Shown in pieces: positions 1 to 8,272 of a stretch of DNA of 64,000 nt (positions are counted from its first letter, which is position 1; each line of letters opens with the position of its first letter). The notes beneath the pieces were generated by a model. That model saw nothing but the letters and a program-made list of their open reading frames with translations, had not been told where the DNA came from and did not search any database. The DNA is from Pseudomonas sp. B20(2017) (GTDB lineage: Bacteria > Pseudomonadota > Gammaproteobacteria > Pseudomonadales > Pseudomonadaceae): assembly GCF_002113125.1 (NCBI RefSeq), contig NZ_NEJP01000023.1:39559-103558 (forward strand), written 5' to 3'. Both the position numbers and the translations under genes were made by a program.

Positions 1-908
1 ACCCGGGCGATGTCGCCGCCGACCGAATAGAAGCGTCCCTGCACCAGATTGAAGCGCTCGGAGAGGTCATGGTGACCGTCGCGCAGGCGTTCAATCGCTG
101 CGTCGGCGTTGCGTTGCTCGGCGACCAGCGCTTCGAAGCTGATTTCCTGGTTGCCGATGATCGACTCACGCTGGCCGACCTGATCGTTCAGATCCTGCCA
201 GCGCAGGGCCGACAATTGCGCCTTGAGCTGGCGTTCTTCGGCCTTGTATTCCTGATACTTCTTGGCGGCCTCGGCCTGACGGTGCAGGCGTTCGAGCTGG
301 CGTTCGAGCTCTTCGCGCAGGTCGGTCAGACGGGCAAGGTTTTCGTGGGTGCGACGAATGCGGTTTTCGGTCTCGCGCCGGCGCTCCTTGTACTTCGAGA
401 TGCCTGCCGCTTCTTCGATGAAGTTACGCAGGTCTTCGGGCTTGGACTCGATCAGCTTGGAGATCATCCCCTGCTCGATGATCGAGTAGCTGCGCGGGCC
501 AAGGCCGGTGCCGAGGAAGATGTCGGTGATGTCGCGACGACGGCATTTGGCGCCGTTGAGGTAATAAGTCGTCTGGCTGTCGCGGGTCACTTTGCGGCGG
601 ATCGAAATTTCCGCGTACGCCGCCCACTCGCCCAAAAGCGTGCCGTCGGAGTTGTCGAACACCAGTTCGATGCTCGCCTGGCTCACCGGTTTGCGGCTGG
701 TCGAGCCGTTGAAGATGACGTCGGTCATCGACTCGCCGCGCAGGTTCTTGGCTGAACTTTCGCCCATCACCCAGCGCACGGCGTCGATGATGTTCGACTT
801 GCCGCAACCGTTCGGCCCGACGACAGCCGCCATGTTGCTGGGGAAGTTCACCGTGGTCGGGTCGACGAAGGATTTGAACCCCGCCAGCTTGATGCACTTG
901 AGCCGCAA
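1..908 (-). CDS. smc: Chromosome segregation ATPase SMC, N-terminal part (continues beyond position 1)
   Basis: SMC organises and segregates the chromosome as a coiled-coil ATPase dimer with ScpA/ScpB. About 302 codons are in the window. The minus-strand translation starts MRLKCIKLAGFKSFVDPTT, a typical SMC start, and the Walker A motif GPNGCGKSN lies near residues 32-40. It is followed by the SMC head, with IIEQGMISKLIESKPEDLR near residue 150, and then a Glu/Arg/Gln-rich coiled coil running off the window. The first usable codon is TTG at 906-908, two bases after the stop of the upstream GntR gene (911-913), so translation is probably coupled. No clear Shine-Dalgarno site is visible. Full-length SMC in pseudomonads is roughly 1160 residues, so only the amino-terminal quarter is present. 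Confidence 0.93.
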   Translation of the reverse strand, partial: MRLKCIKLAGFKSFVDPTTVNFPSNMAAVVGPNGCGKSNIIDAVRWVMGESSAKNLRGESMTDVIFNGSTSRKPVSQASIELVFDNSDGTLLGEWAAYAEISIRRKVTRDSQTTYYLNGAKCRRRDITDIFLGTGLGPRSYSIIEQGMISKLIESKPEDLRNFIEEAAGISKYKERRRETENRIRRTHENLARLTDLREELERQLERLHRQAEAAKKYQEYKAEERQLKAQLSALRWQDLNDQVGQRESIIGNQEISFEALVAEQRNADAAIERLRDGHHDLSERFNLVQGRFYSVGGDIAR

Positions 909-910
909 GG

Positions 911-1570
911 TCAGGCAACCGTCAGGGCGGACACCACCAGATCGCAGCTGCGCTGGGCGTAAGCCGTCAGCACGATGCGGATCTGCGGCAGGTCACGGGC
1001 GAGGACGGCGGCCAGCAGGCGTTCGAACAGTTCGAGGAACTCGCTCATCTCGGCCTTGCGCTGCTCCAGCGCGAGGAAATATGCACGGCTCATGGCCGGT
1101 TGCAGGTTCTCGACGGTTTCCTGCAGGTACGGGTTGTTGGCGAACGGGTACGCGGCGCGCATCACGTTGAAACTGTCGTCGACGAAGGTGCGGATGTCCT
1201 GACGCTCGTAGCTGGCGGTCAGGCGCTGCTGGATCTGCACGAACGGCGCCATGTCGGACTGGACTTGCCAGCCATTGGCCACCGCGTTGCCGAGCAAGAT
1301 GTACAGCTCGCTCATCAGCGTGCACAGGCTCTGCACCTTGTGCGCCGTCAGCTCAGTGACGTGGGCGCCGCGGCGCGGCAGGATCGCGATCAGGTGACGG
1401 CGCTCGAGGATCAGCAAGGCTTCGCGGACCGAGCCGCGGCTGACGTTCAGCGCCAGCGTGACCTTCTGTTCCTGGATACGCTCTCCCGGCTTCATTTCGC
1501 CGCGAATGATCCGTTCGGCGAGGTGGTGAGCGATTTGCTCGGCGAGGCTGTCCGGCGCCTTGAACGTCAT
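911..1570 (-). CDS. GntR-family (FCD-type) transcriptional regulator
   Basis: A 219-residue one-domain-plus-sensor repressor. The winged helix-turn-helix is at about residues 8-75 (SLAEQIAHHLAERIIRGEMK ..., then VSRGSVREALLILERR), followed by an all-helical FCD ligand domain. It is divergent from the xanthine dehydrogenase operon and directly upstream of smc. Its position suggests control of xdhABC-guaD, but the ligand cannot be read from sequence. Two TGAC-N6-GTCA dyads in the divergent intergenic region (1742-1778) are its most likely binding sites. The ATG at 1570 is preceded by AAGGACAACC. Confidence 0.88.
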   Translation of the reverse strand: MTFKAPDSLAEQIAHHLAERIIRGEMKPGERIQEQKVTLALNVSRGSVREALLILERRHLIAILPRRGAHVTELTAHKVQSLCTLMSELYILLGNAVANGWQVQSDMAPFVQIQQRLTASYERQDIRTFVDDSFNVMRAAYPFANNPYLQETVENLQPAMSRAYFLALEQRKAEMSEFLELFERLLAAVLARDLPQIRIVLTAYAQRSCDLVVSALTVA

Positions 1571-1741
1571 GGTTGTCCTTCAAACTCTTCGATCTGCACA
1601 AGCGGCGCAGTGTAGCGCAATGCGCGGTCATGGCGGAGTGCCCGCACAGCGGTTTTTGGCACGAATCCCGCAAAAAAGCGCTTGATCCAATGAGGGTCAA
1701 TACTGAAGAGACACGTGGTTGAGCGACAAAACGGCTTTTCC

Positions 1742-1778
1742 TGACCTTTAAGTCAGAAAACCATTGACCGAAAAGTCA
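1742..1778. promoter_or_regulatory. Two TGAC-N6-GTCA dyads, candidate operators of the xdh promoter
   Basis: TGACCTTTAAGTCA (1742-1755) and TGACCGAAAAGTCA (1765-1778) are two near-identical 14-bp dyads with centres 23 bp apart, about two helical turns. The second overlaps the TTGACC -35 box of the predicted xdhA promoter. Binding by the divergent GntR regulator is inferred, not shown. Confidence 0.55.
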
Positions 1779-1791
1779 GACCTGCTAAATT
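1764..1791 (+). promoter_or_regulatory. Predicted sigma-70 promoter of xdhA
   Basis: TTGACC (1764-1769) and TAAATT (1786-1791) are separated by 16 bp, about 45 bp before the xdhA start. The -35 box lies inside one of two repeated dyads, which suggests repression or activation at this site. Confidence 0.45.
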
Positions 1792-1836
1792 CGGCTCAAG
1801 TCGCTCAACAACAATAATGAGTCTGCGAGGCCTTCC

Positions 1837-3291
1837 GTGATCCAGTTTTTACTTAACCAGGAACTCCGTAGCGAGCACGCCCTGGACCCGAACCTGACTG
1901 TGCTCAACTACCTGCGCGAACACGTGGGTAAATCCGGCACCAAAGAAGGCTGCGCCAGCGGTGACTGCGGCGCTTGCACTGTGGTGGTCGGCGAGTTGCA
2001 GACGGATGACGATGGCCGCGAGCACATTCGCTATCGCAGCCTCAACTCGTGCCTGACGTTCGTTTCGTCGCTGCACGGCAAACAACTCATCAGCGTCGAA
2101 GACCTCAAGCACAAGGGCGAACTGCACAGCGTGCAGAAAGCCATGGTCGAGTGCCATGGTTCGCAGTGCGGTTTCTGCACCCCCGGTTTCGTGATGTCGC
2201 TGTTCGCCCTGCAAAAGAACAGCGATGCACCGGATCATGCCAAGGCCCACGAAGCGCTGGCCGGCAACCTCTGCCGCTGCACCGGTTACCGGCCGATCCT
2301 GGCCGCCGCCGAACAATCCTGCTGCGCCAAGCAACCGGACCAGTTCGACGCCCGTGAAGCGGAAACCATCGCCCGCCTCAAAGCCATTGCCCCGACGTCG
2401 ATCGGCGAACTCAACAGCGGCGACAAACGCTGCCTGGTGCCGCTGACCGTGGCCGATCTGGCCGACCTCTACGACGCTTATCCACAGGCCCGCCTGTTGG
2501 CCGGCGGCACCGACCTGGCGCTGGAAGTCACCCAGTTCTACCGCACCCTGCCGGTGATGATCTACGTGGGCAACGTCGCCGAAATGAAGCGCATCGAGCA
2601 CTTCGAGGATCGCATTGAAATCGGCGCCGCTACCGCCCTCTCCGACTGCTACGAAGCGTTGAACGCCGAGTACCCGGACTTCGGCGAGCTGCTGCACCGC
2701 TTCGCCTCGCTGCAGATCCGCAACCAGGGCACCCTCGGCGGCAACATCGGCAACGCTTCGCCGATAGGTGACTCGCCGCCCCTGCTGATCGCCCTCGGCG
2801 CGCAGATCGTGTTGTGCAAGGGCGAGACCCGCCGCACGCTGGCGCTCGAGGATTACTTCATCGATTACCGGGTCACCGCGCGCCAGGAAAGCGAGTTCAT
2901 CGAGAAAATCATCGTGCCTCGCGCCATGGCCGAGCAGCGTTTCCGCGCCTACAAAGTCTCCAAGCGTCTGGACGATGACATCTCCGCCGTCTGCGCCGCC
3001 TTCAACCTGCGCGTCGAAAACGGCGTGATCACCGACGCCCGCGTCGCCTTCGGCGGCATGGCCGCGATCCCGAAACGCGCCGCTCATTGCGAAGCCGTGC
3101 TGCTCGGTCAGCCATTCAACAACGCGGTGGTCGAACGCGCCTGCACCGCGCTGGGCGAGGATTTCACCCCGCTCTCGGACTTCCGCGCCAGCAAGGAATA
3201 CCGCCTGCTCAGCGCGCAGAACCTGCTGCGCAAATACTTCATCGAACTGCAAACACCGCACATCGAGACTCGGGTGACCGCTTATGTCTAA
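1837..3291 (+). CDS. xdhA: Xanthine dehydrogenase small subunit (FAD and 2x[2Fe-2S])
   Basis: This is the electron-transfer subunit of xanthine dehydrogenase, which oxidises hypoxanthine and xanthine to urate. The 484 residues read in order: plant-type [2Fe-2S] domain with CASGDCGAC near residue 40, the helical [2Fe-2S] domain with CGFCTPGF and NLCRCTGYR near 110-150, a FAD-binding domain with LAGGTDLALEV and TLGGNIGNASPIGDSPP, and a C-terminal CO-dehydrogenase flavoprotein-like domain. The start is GTG at 1837. The stop overlaps the xdhB start by 8 bp, so the two subunits are coupled. It is the first gene of xdhA-xdhB-xdhC-guaD. Confidence 0.95.
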   Translation: MIQFLLNQELRSEHALDPNLTVLNYLREHVGKSGTKEGCASGDCGACTVVVGELQTDDDGREHIRYRSLNSCLTFVSSLHGKQLISVEDLKHKGELHSVQKAMVECHGSQCGFCTPGFVMSLFALQKNSDAPDHAKAHEALAGNLCRCTGYRPILAAAEQSCCAKQPDQFDAREAETIARLKAIAPTSIGELNSGDKRCLVPLTVADLADLYDAYPQARLLAGGTDLALEVTQFYRTLPVMIYVGNVAEMKRIEHFEDRIEIGAATALSDCYEALNAEYPDFGELLHRFASLQIRNQGTLGGNIGNASPIGDSPPLLIALGAQIVLCKGETRRTLALEDYFIDYRVTARQESEFIEKIIVPRAMAEQRFRAYKVSKRLDDDISAVCAAFNLRVENGVITDARVAFGGMAAIPKRAAHCEAVLLGQPFNNAVVERACTALGEDFTPLSDFRASKEYRLLSAQNLLRKYFIELQTPHIETRVTAYV

Positions 3292-5683
3292 CCATCACGG
3301 CGTAGAGAAAACGCAAGCTGAACTGGCTGAATTGTTCGCCAGGGATCTGACCACCGGCGTCGGCCGCAGCGTCAAGCATGACAGCGCCGCCAAGCATGTG
3401 TCCGGTGAAGCGCAGTACATCGATGACCGCCTGGAATTCCCTAACCAGTTGCACGTTTACGCACGGTTGTCGGATCGCGCCCACGCAAAAATCATCAGCA
3501 TCGACACCAAACCCTGCTATGCCTTCGAAGGCGTGCGCATCGCCATCACTCACGAAGACGTGCCGGGCCTGAAAGACATCGGCCCGTTGCTGCCGGGCGA
3601 TCCGCTGCTGGCCATCGATGACGTGCAGTTCGTCGGTCAACCGGTGCTGGCCGTTGCCGCGAAAGACCTGGAAACTGCACGCAAGGCCGCGATGGCCGCG
3701 ATCATCGAATACGAAGATCTGGAGCCGGTGCTGGACGTGGTCGAAGCCCTGCGCAAACGCCATTTCGTGCTAGACAGCCACACTCATCAACGTGGCGATT
3801 CGACCACGGCTCTGGCCACCGCCGAACATCGCATTCAAGGCACGCTGCACATCGGCGGCCAGGAACACTTCTATCTGGAGACGCAGATCTCCTCGGTAAT
3901 GCCGACCGAAGACGGTGGCATGATCGTCTACTGCTCGACTCAGAACCCCACCGAAGTGCAGAAGCTGGTGGCCGAAGTCCTCGACGTATCGATGAACAAA
4001 ATCGTGGTCGACATGCGCCGCATGGGCGGTGGTTTCGGCGGCAAGGAAACCCAGGCCGCGAGCCCGGCATGCCTGTGCGCGGTGATCGCGCACCTCACCG
4101 GCCAGCCGACCAAGATGCGCCTGCCACGGGTCGAAGACATGCTGATGACCGGCAAGCGTCACCCGTTCTATGTCGAGTACGACGTGGGCTTCAACAGCAC
4201 CGGACGCCTGCACGGGATTGCGATGGATCTGGCCGGCAACTGCGGTTGCTCGCCAGACCTGTCGGCCTCGATCGTTGACCGGGCGATGTTCCACTCGGAC
4301 AACTCGTACTACCTCGGCGATGCGACCATCAACGGTCACCGCTGCAAGACCAATACCGCGTCGAACACCGCATACCGTGGTTTCGGCGGCCCGCAAGGGA
4401 TGGTCGCGATCGAAGAAGTGATGGACGCCATCGCCCGTCACCTGAACCTCGATCCGCTGGCCGTGCGCAAGGCCAACTACTACGGCAAGACCGAGCGCAA
4501 CGTCACTCACTACTACCAGACCGTCGAGCACAACATGCTCGAGGAAATGACCGCTGAACTTGAAGAAAGCAGCCAGTACGCCGAGCGCCGCGAAGCGATC
4601 CGTCGCTACAACGCCAACAGCCCGATCCTGAAAAAAGGCCTGGCGCTGACCCCGGTAAAATTCGGCATTTCCTTCACCGCCAGCTTCCTCAACCAGGCTG
4701 GTGCGCTGGTGCACGTCTATACCGACGGCAGCATCCATCTGAACCACGGCGGCACGGAAATGGGCCAGGGCCTGAACACCAAAGTCGCGCAGGTCGTGGC
4801 CGAAGTGTTCCAGGTGGAAATGGACCGCGTGCAGATCACCGCGACCAACACCGACAAGGTGCCGAACACCTCGCCGACCGCGGCTTCCAGCGGTGCTGAC
4901 CTCAACGGCAAAGCTGCACAGAACGCAGCAGAAATCATCAAGCAACGCCTGGTCGAATTCGCCGCACGGCACTACAAGGTCAGCGAAGAAGACGTGGAAT
5001 TCCACAACGGCCACGTCCGTGTGCGCGACCACATCATGACCTTCGAAGCGCTGATCCAGCTGGCGTATTTCAACCAGGTGTCGCTGTCGAGCACCGGGTT
5101 CTACAAAACCCCGAAAATCTACTACGACCGCAGCCAGGCCCGTGGCCGGCCGTTCTACTACTTCGCCTTCGGCGCGGCGTGCTGCGAAGTGCTCGTCGAC
5201 ACCCTGACCGGCGAGTACAAGATGCTGCGTACCGACATCCTCCACGACGTCGGCGCCTCGCTGAACCCGGCCATCGACATCGGCCAGGTTGAGGGCGGCT
5301 TTGTTCAGGGCATGGGCTGGCTGACCATGGAAGAACTGGTGTGGAACAACAAGGGCAAGCTGATGACCAATGGCCCGGCCAGCTACAAGATCCCGGCCGT
5401 GGCGGACATGCCGCTGGACCTGCGGGTGAAGCTGGTGGAAAACCGCAAGAACCCGGAGGACACCGTGTTCCACTCCAAGGCTGTCGGTGAGCCGCCGTTC
5501 ATGCTTGGCATCGCCGCGTGGTGCGCGATCAAGGATGCGGTGGCCAGCCTCGGCGACTACAGGCATCAACCGAAGATCGACGCGCCGGCGACCCCGGAGC
5601 GGGTGTTGTGGGGTTGCGAGCAGATGCGCCAGCTCAAGGCGGTGAAAGCCGTCGAGGCTGAAACCGAGTTGGCTCCGCTCTAA
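3284..5683 (+). CDS. xdhB: Xanthine dehydrogenase large (molybdopterin) subunit
   Basis: A 799-residue catalytic subunit binding the molybdenum cofactor. It opens with the aldehyde oxidase/xanthine dehydrogenase a/b hammerhead (GRSVKHDSAAKHVSGEAQYI, residues 27-46). Mo-pterin segments such as RRMGGGFGGKE and AYRGFGGPQG follow. The motif GEPPFMLG near residue 730 carries the conserved active-site Glu. The length is normal for the bacterial two-subunit enzyme. It overlaps xdhA by 8 bp and is followed by a REP pair before xdhC. Confidence 0.95.
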   Translation: MSNHHGVEKTQAELAELFARDLTTGVGRSVKHDSAAKHVSGEAQYIDDRLEFPNQLHVYARLSDRAHAKIISIDTKPCYAFEGVRIAITHEDVPGLKDIGPLLPGDPLLAIDDVQFVGQPVLAVAAKDLETARKAAMAAIIEYEDLEPVLDVVEALRKRHFVLDSHTHQRGDSTTALATAEHRIQGTLHIGGQEHFYLETQISSVMPTEDGGMIVYCSTQNPTEVQKLVAEVLDVSMNKIVVDMRRMGGGFGGKETQAASPACLCAVIAHLTGQPTKMRLPRVEDMLMTGKRHPFYVEYDVGFNSTGRLHGIAMDLAGNCGCSPDLSASIVDRAMFHSDNSYYLGDATINGHRCKTNTASNTAYRGFGGPQGMVAIEEVMDAIARHLNLDPLAVRKANYYGKTERNVTHYYQTVEHNMLEEMTAELEESSQYAERREAIRRYNANSPILKKGLALTPVKFGISFTASFLNQAGALVHVYTDGSIHLNHGGTEMGQGLNTKVAQVVAEVFQVEMDRVQITATNTDKVPNTSPTAASSGADLNGKAAQNAAEIIKQRLVEFAARHYKVSEEDVEFHNGHVRVRDHIMTFEALIQLAYFNQVSLSSTGFYKTPKIYYDRSQARGRPFYYFAFGAACCEVLVDTLTGEYKMLRTDILHDVGASLNPAIDIGQVEGGFVQGMGWLTMEELVWNNKGKLMTNGPASYKIPAVADMPLDLRVKLVENRKNPEDTVFHSKAVGEPPFMLGIAAWCAIKDAVASLGDYRHQPKIDAPATPERVLWGCEQMRQLKAVKAVEAETELAPL

Positions 5684-5700
5684 GGACCGAGGCGCGGCCT

Positions 5701-5783
5701 TCGCGGGCAAGCCCGCTCCCACAGAGATATGCGCTGACTGTTGGACTTGTGCAAATTCAATGTGGGAGCGAGCTTGCTCGCGA
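5701..5783. repeat. REP pair (GTGGGAGCG family) between xdhB and xdhC
   Basis: Two inverted copies of a short palindrome: a minus-oriented copy at 5701-5724 (GCGGGCAAGCCCGCTCCCAC) and a plus-oriented copy at 5761-5783 (TGTGGGAGCGAGCTTGCTCG). They form a REP doublet inside the operon and may act as an mRNA-stability or processing element. Confidence 0.85.
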
Positions 5784-5821
5784 AGAGGCCCGAATAGACA
5801 ACGACAGATGTCGAGGTGAAC

Positions 5822-6679
5822 ATGTACAACTGGATCGACGCCCTCGCCGACCTGCAGAACCAGGGCGAACCCTGCGTTCTGGTGACGATCATCGAAGAGC
5901 TCGGCTCGACGCCGCGCAATGCCGGCTCGAAAATGGTCGTCAGCGCCCGCCAGACCTTCGACACCATCGGTGGCGGGCACCTGGAATACAAAGCCATGCA
6001 GATCGCCCGCGAGATGCTCGCCAGCGGCAAGCAGGACACCCATCTGGAGCGCTTCAGCCTCGGTGCCAGTCTCGGCCAGTGCTGCGGCGGCGCGACAGTG
6101 CTGTTGTTCGAACCGATGGGCCAGGTGCAGGCGCAGATCGCCGTGTTCGGCGCCGGTCATGTCGGTCGCGCGCTGGTCCCCTTGCTCGCCAGCCTGCCCT
6201 GCCGGGTGCGCTGGATCGATTCCCGGGAAGAGGAATTCCCCGAGCAGATTCCCCACGGCGTGCGCAAAATCGTCGCCGAGGAGCCTGTGGATGAAATCGA
6301 CGACCTGCCCGCCGGCAGCTACTGCATCGTCATGACCCACAACCATCAACTGGATCTGGAACTCACCGCCGCGATCCTCAAGCGCAACGACTTCACCTGG
6401 TTCGGCCTGATCGGCTCGAAAACCAAACGGGCCAAGTTCGAACATCGCCTGCGTGACCGTGGTTTCGACGCCAGCGTCGTGCAACGCATGCGCTGCCCGA
6501 TGGGCATCGGCGAAGTCAAAGGCAAGTTGCCTGTGGAAATCGCCATCTCCATCGCCGGCGAAATCATCGCCACCTATAACGCCAATTTCGGCCAGCACAC
6601 CGCCAGTGCCGAACCGATTGCCAAACTGCTGCCGGTTTCCCGGCGCAGTCAGGCCGCCACACTCAAAGCCTCAAACTGA
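5822..6679 (+). CDS. xdhC: Xanthine dehydrogenase accessory protein XdhC (Mo-cofactor insertion)
   Basis: XdhC binds the molybdenum cofactor, supports its sulfuration, and delivers it to XdhB. The 285 residues include the family motif GQCCGGATVLLFEP near residue 85 and a Rossmann-like segment (QIAVFGAGHVGRALVPLLAS) in the middle. The C-terminal half carries the XdhC_C domain (WFGLIGSKTKRAKFEHRLR, CPMGIGEVKGKLPVEIAISI). ATG 5822 is chosen over an in-frame GTG six bases earlier, because GAGGTG then acts as the ribosome site. It sits between xdhB and guaD in one operon. Confidence 0.93.
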   Translation: MYNWIDALADLQNQGEPCVLVTIIEELGSTPRNAGSKMVVSARQTFDTIGGGHLEYKAMQIAREMLASGKQDTHLERFSLGASLGQCCGGATVLLFEPMGQVQAQIAVFGAGHVGRALVPLLASLPCRVRWIDSREEEFPEQIPHGVRKIVAEEPVDEIDDLPAGSYCIVMTHNHQLDLELTAAILKRNDFTWFGLIGSKTKRAKFEHRLRDRGFDASVVQRMRCPMGIGEVKGKLPVEIAISIAGEIIATYNANFGQHTASAEPIAKLLPVSRRSQAATLKASN

Positions 6680-6692
6680 TTAGAGAACCCTC

Positions 6693-7997
6693 ATGCCTCT
6701 GACTCGCAAAGCTTACCGCGCCGCCATCCTGCACAGCATTGCCGACCCTGCCGAGGTCGGCATCGAAGCCTCCTACGAGTATTTCGAGGATGGCCTGCTG
6801 GTGGTCGATGGCGGCAAGATCAGCGCCCTCGGCCACGCCAGCGAACTGCTGCCGACCCTGCCGGCGGACATCGAGATCACGCATCACAAGGATGCGCTGA
6901 TCACCCCGGGCTTCATCGATACCCACATCCACCTGCCGCAGACGGGCATGGTCGGCGCCTACGGCGAGCAACTGCTGGACTGGCTGAACACCTACACCTT
7001 CCCGTGCGAAAGCCAGTTCGCCGACAAGGCCCACGCCGATGAAGTCGCGGACATCTTCATCAAGGAACTGCTGCGCAACGGCACCACCACCGCGCTGGTG
7101 TTCGGCAGCGTGCACCCGCAATCGGTCAACTCGTTCTTTGAAGCCGCCGAGAAGCTGGATCTGCGGATGATTGCCGGCAAGGTGATGATGGACCGCAACG
7201 CGCCGGACTACCTGACCGACACCCCGGAATCGAGCTACGTCGACAGCAAGGCGCTGATCGAGCGCTGGCACGGCAAGGGCCGTCTGCACTATGCCGTCAC
7301 CCCGCGTTTCGCCCCGACCAGCACCCCGGAACAGCTGACCCTCGCCGGCCAGTTGCTCAGCGAATACCCGGATCTGTACATGCAGACCCACATCAGCGAA
7401 AACCTCAAGGAAGTCGAGTGGGTCAAGGAGCTGTTCCCGGAGCGCAAAGGCTACCTGGACGTTTACGATCACTATAAATTGCTCGGCGAGCGTTCGGTGT
7501 TTGCCCACGGCGTGCACCTGTGCGACGACGAATGCGCGCGTCTGGCGCAGACCGGTTCAGCGGTCGCGTTCTGCCCGACCTCGAACTTCTTCCTCGGCAG
7601 CGGCCTGTTCAACCTGCCGATGGCCGAGAAGCATAAACTGAACGTCGGCCTCGGGACTGACGTCGGCGGCGGCACCAGTTTCTCGCTGCTGCAAACCCTG
7701 AACGAAGCCTACAAAGTGATGCAACTGCAAGGTGCGCGCCTGAGCCCGTTCAAGTCGCTGTACCTCGCCACCCTCGGCGGCGCGCGGGCGCTGCGTCTGG
7801 AAGACAAGATCGGCAACCTGCAACCGGGCTCCGACGCCGACTTCCTGGTGCTGGACTACAATGCCACGCCGCTGATGAGCTATCGCTTGAAGCAGGCCAA
7901 CAACATTGCTGAAACGCTGTTCGTACTGATGACCCTGGGCGATGACCGCACCGTAGCTCAGACCTACGCGGCGGGCGCGCTGGTGCACCAGCGCTAA
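6693..7997 (+). CDS. guaD: Guanine deaminase
   Basis: Hydrolyses guanine to xanthine and ammonia, feeding the xanthine dehydrogenase encoded just upstream. It is a 434-residue amidohydrolase. The metal site begins with PGFIDTHIHLPQ (HxH, near residues 70-81). Later motifs are the histidine in MQTHISENLKEVEW, FAHGVHLCDDE, and the conserved aspartate in GLGTDVGGGTSFSLLQ. It starts 13 bp after xdhC and ends the purine operon. Confidence 0.95.
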   Translation: MPLTRKAYRAAILHSIADPAEVGIEASYEYFEDGLLVVDGGKISALGHASELLPTLPADIEITHHKDALITPGFIDTHIHLPQTGMVGAYGEQLLDWLNTYTFPCESQFADKAHADEVADIFIKELLRNGTTTALVFGSVHPQSVNSFFEAAEKLDLRMIAGKVMMDRNAPDYLTDTPESSYVDSKALIERWHGKGRLHYAVTPRFAPTSTPEQLTLAGQLLSEYPDLYMQTHISENLKEVEWVKELFPERKGYLDVYDHYKLLGERSVFAHGVHLCDDECARLAQTGSAVAFCPTSNFFLGSGLFNLPMAEKHKLNVGLGTDVGGGTSFSLLQTLNEAYKVMQLQGARLSPFKSLYLATLGGARALRLEDKIGNLQPGSDADFLVLDYNATPLMSYRLKQANNIAETLFVLMTLGDDRTVAQTYAAGALVHQR

Positions 7998-8007
7998 CTG
8001 ATTGCTC

Positions 8008-8115
8008 GATCGTTCCCACGCTCTGCGTGGGAATGCCTCTGGGGACGCTCCGCGTCCAGTGACGCGGAGCGTCACGGGCTGCATCCCACGCGGACGGTTC
8101 GACGTGGGAACGATC
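8008..8115. repeat. Extragenic palindromic repeat, GATCGTTCCCACGC family, copy 1
   Basis: A composite of nested inverted repeats: ends GATCGTTCCCACG...CGTGGGAACGATC around an inner GACGCTCCGCGTCC / GACGCGGAGCGTC pair. The same design recurs at 12680, 21740, 52913 and 54497, always between genes. Confidence 0.85.
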
Positions 8116-8138
8116 AGGACGCTAGTTTTCCGCAGACA

Positions 8139-8176
8139 AAAAAATCCCCCGGTACTTTTTAGTCCGGGGGATTTTT
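8139..8176. terminator. Bidirectional terminator between guaD and the convergent gntR
   Basis: AATCCCCCGG ... CCGGGGGATT hairpin with an 11-base loop, an A-run on the left and a T-run on the right. It can stop guaD transcription on the plus strand and gntR transcription on the minus strand. Confidence 0.88.
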
Positions 8177-8194
8177 ATTGCCTGTCAGGAAGTC

Positions 8195-8253
8195 TTCGCG
8201 AGCAAGCCCGCTCCCACAGGGGGAATGCATTTCAAAGCGGGCTTGCTCGCGAA
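8195..8253. repeat. REP pair (GTGGGAGCG family) before gntR stop
   Basis: Inverted copies TTCGCGAGCAAGCCCGCTCC (from 8195) and AGCGGGCTTGCTCGCGAA (8236-8253), with a short spacer, downstream of the minus-strand GntR gene. Confidence 0.8.
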
Positions 8254-8272
8254 TGCCGCGACTCGGTGCCTG

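Noticed and set aside
3770..6598. Very long open frames antisense to xdhB, rlmKL, ppsA and acnD (up to about 1000 codons)
   Set aside because: They mirror well-recognised genes on the other strand, have repetitive His/Arg/Ala/Gly-rich translations, and result from high-GC codon bias.
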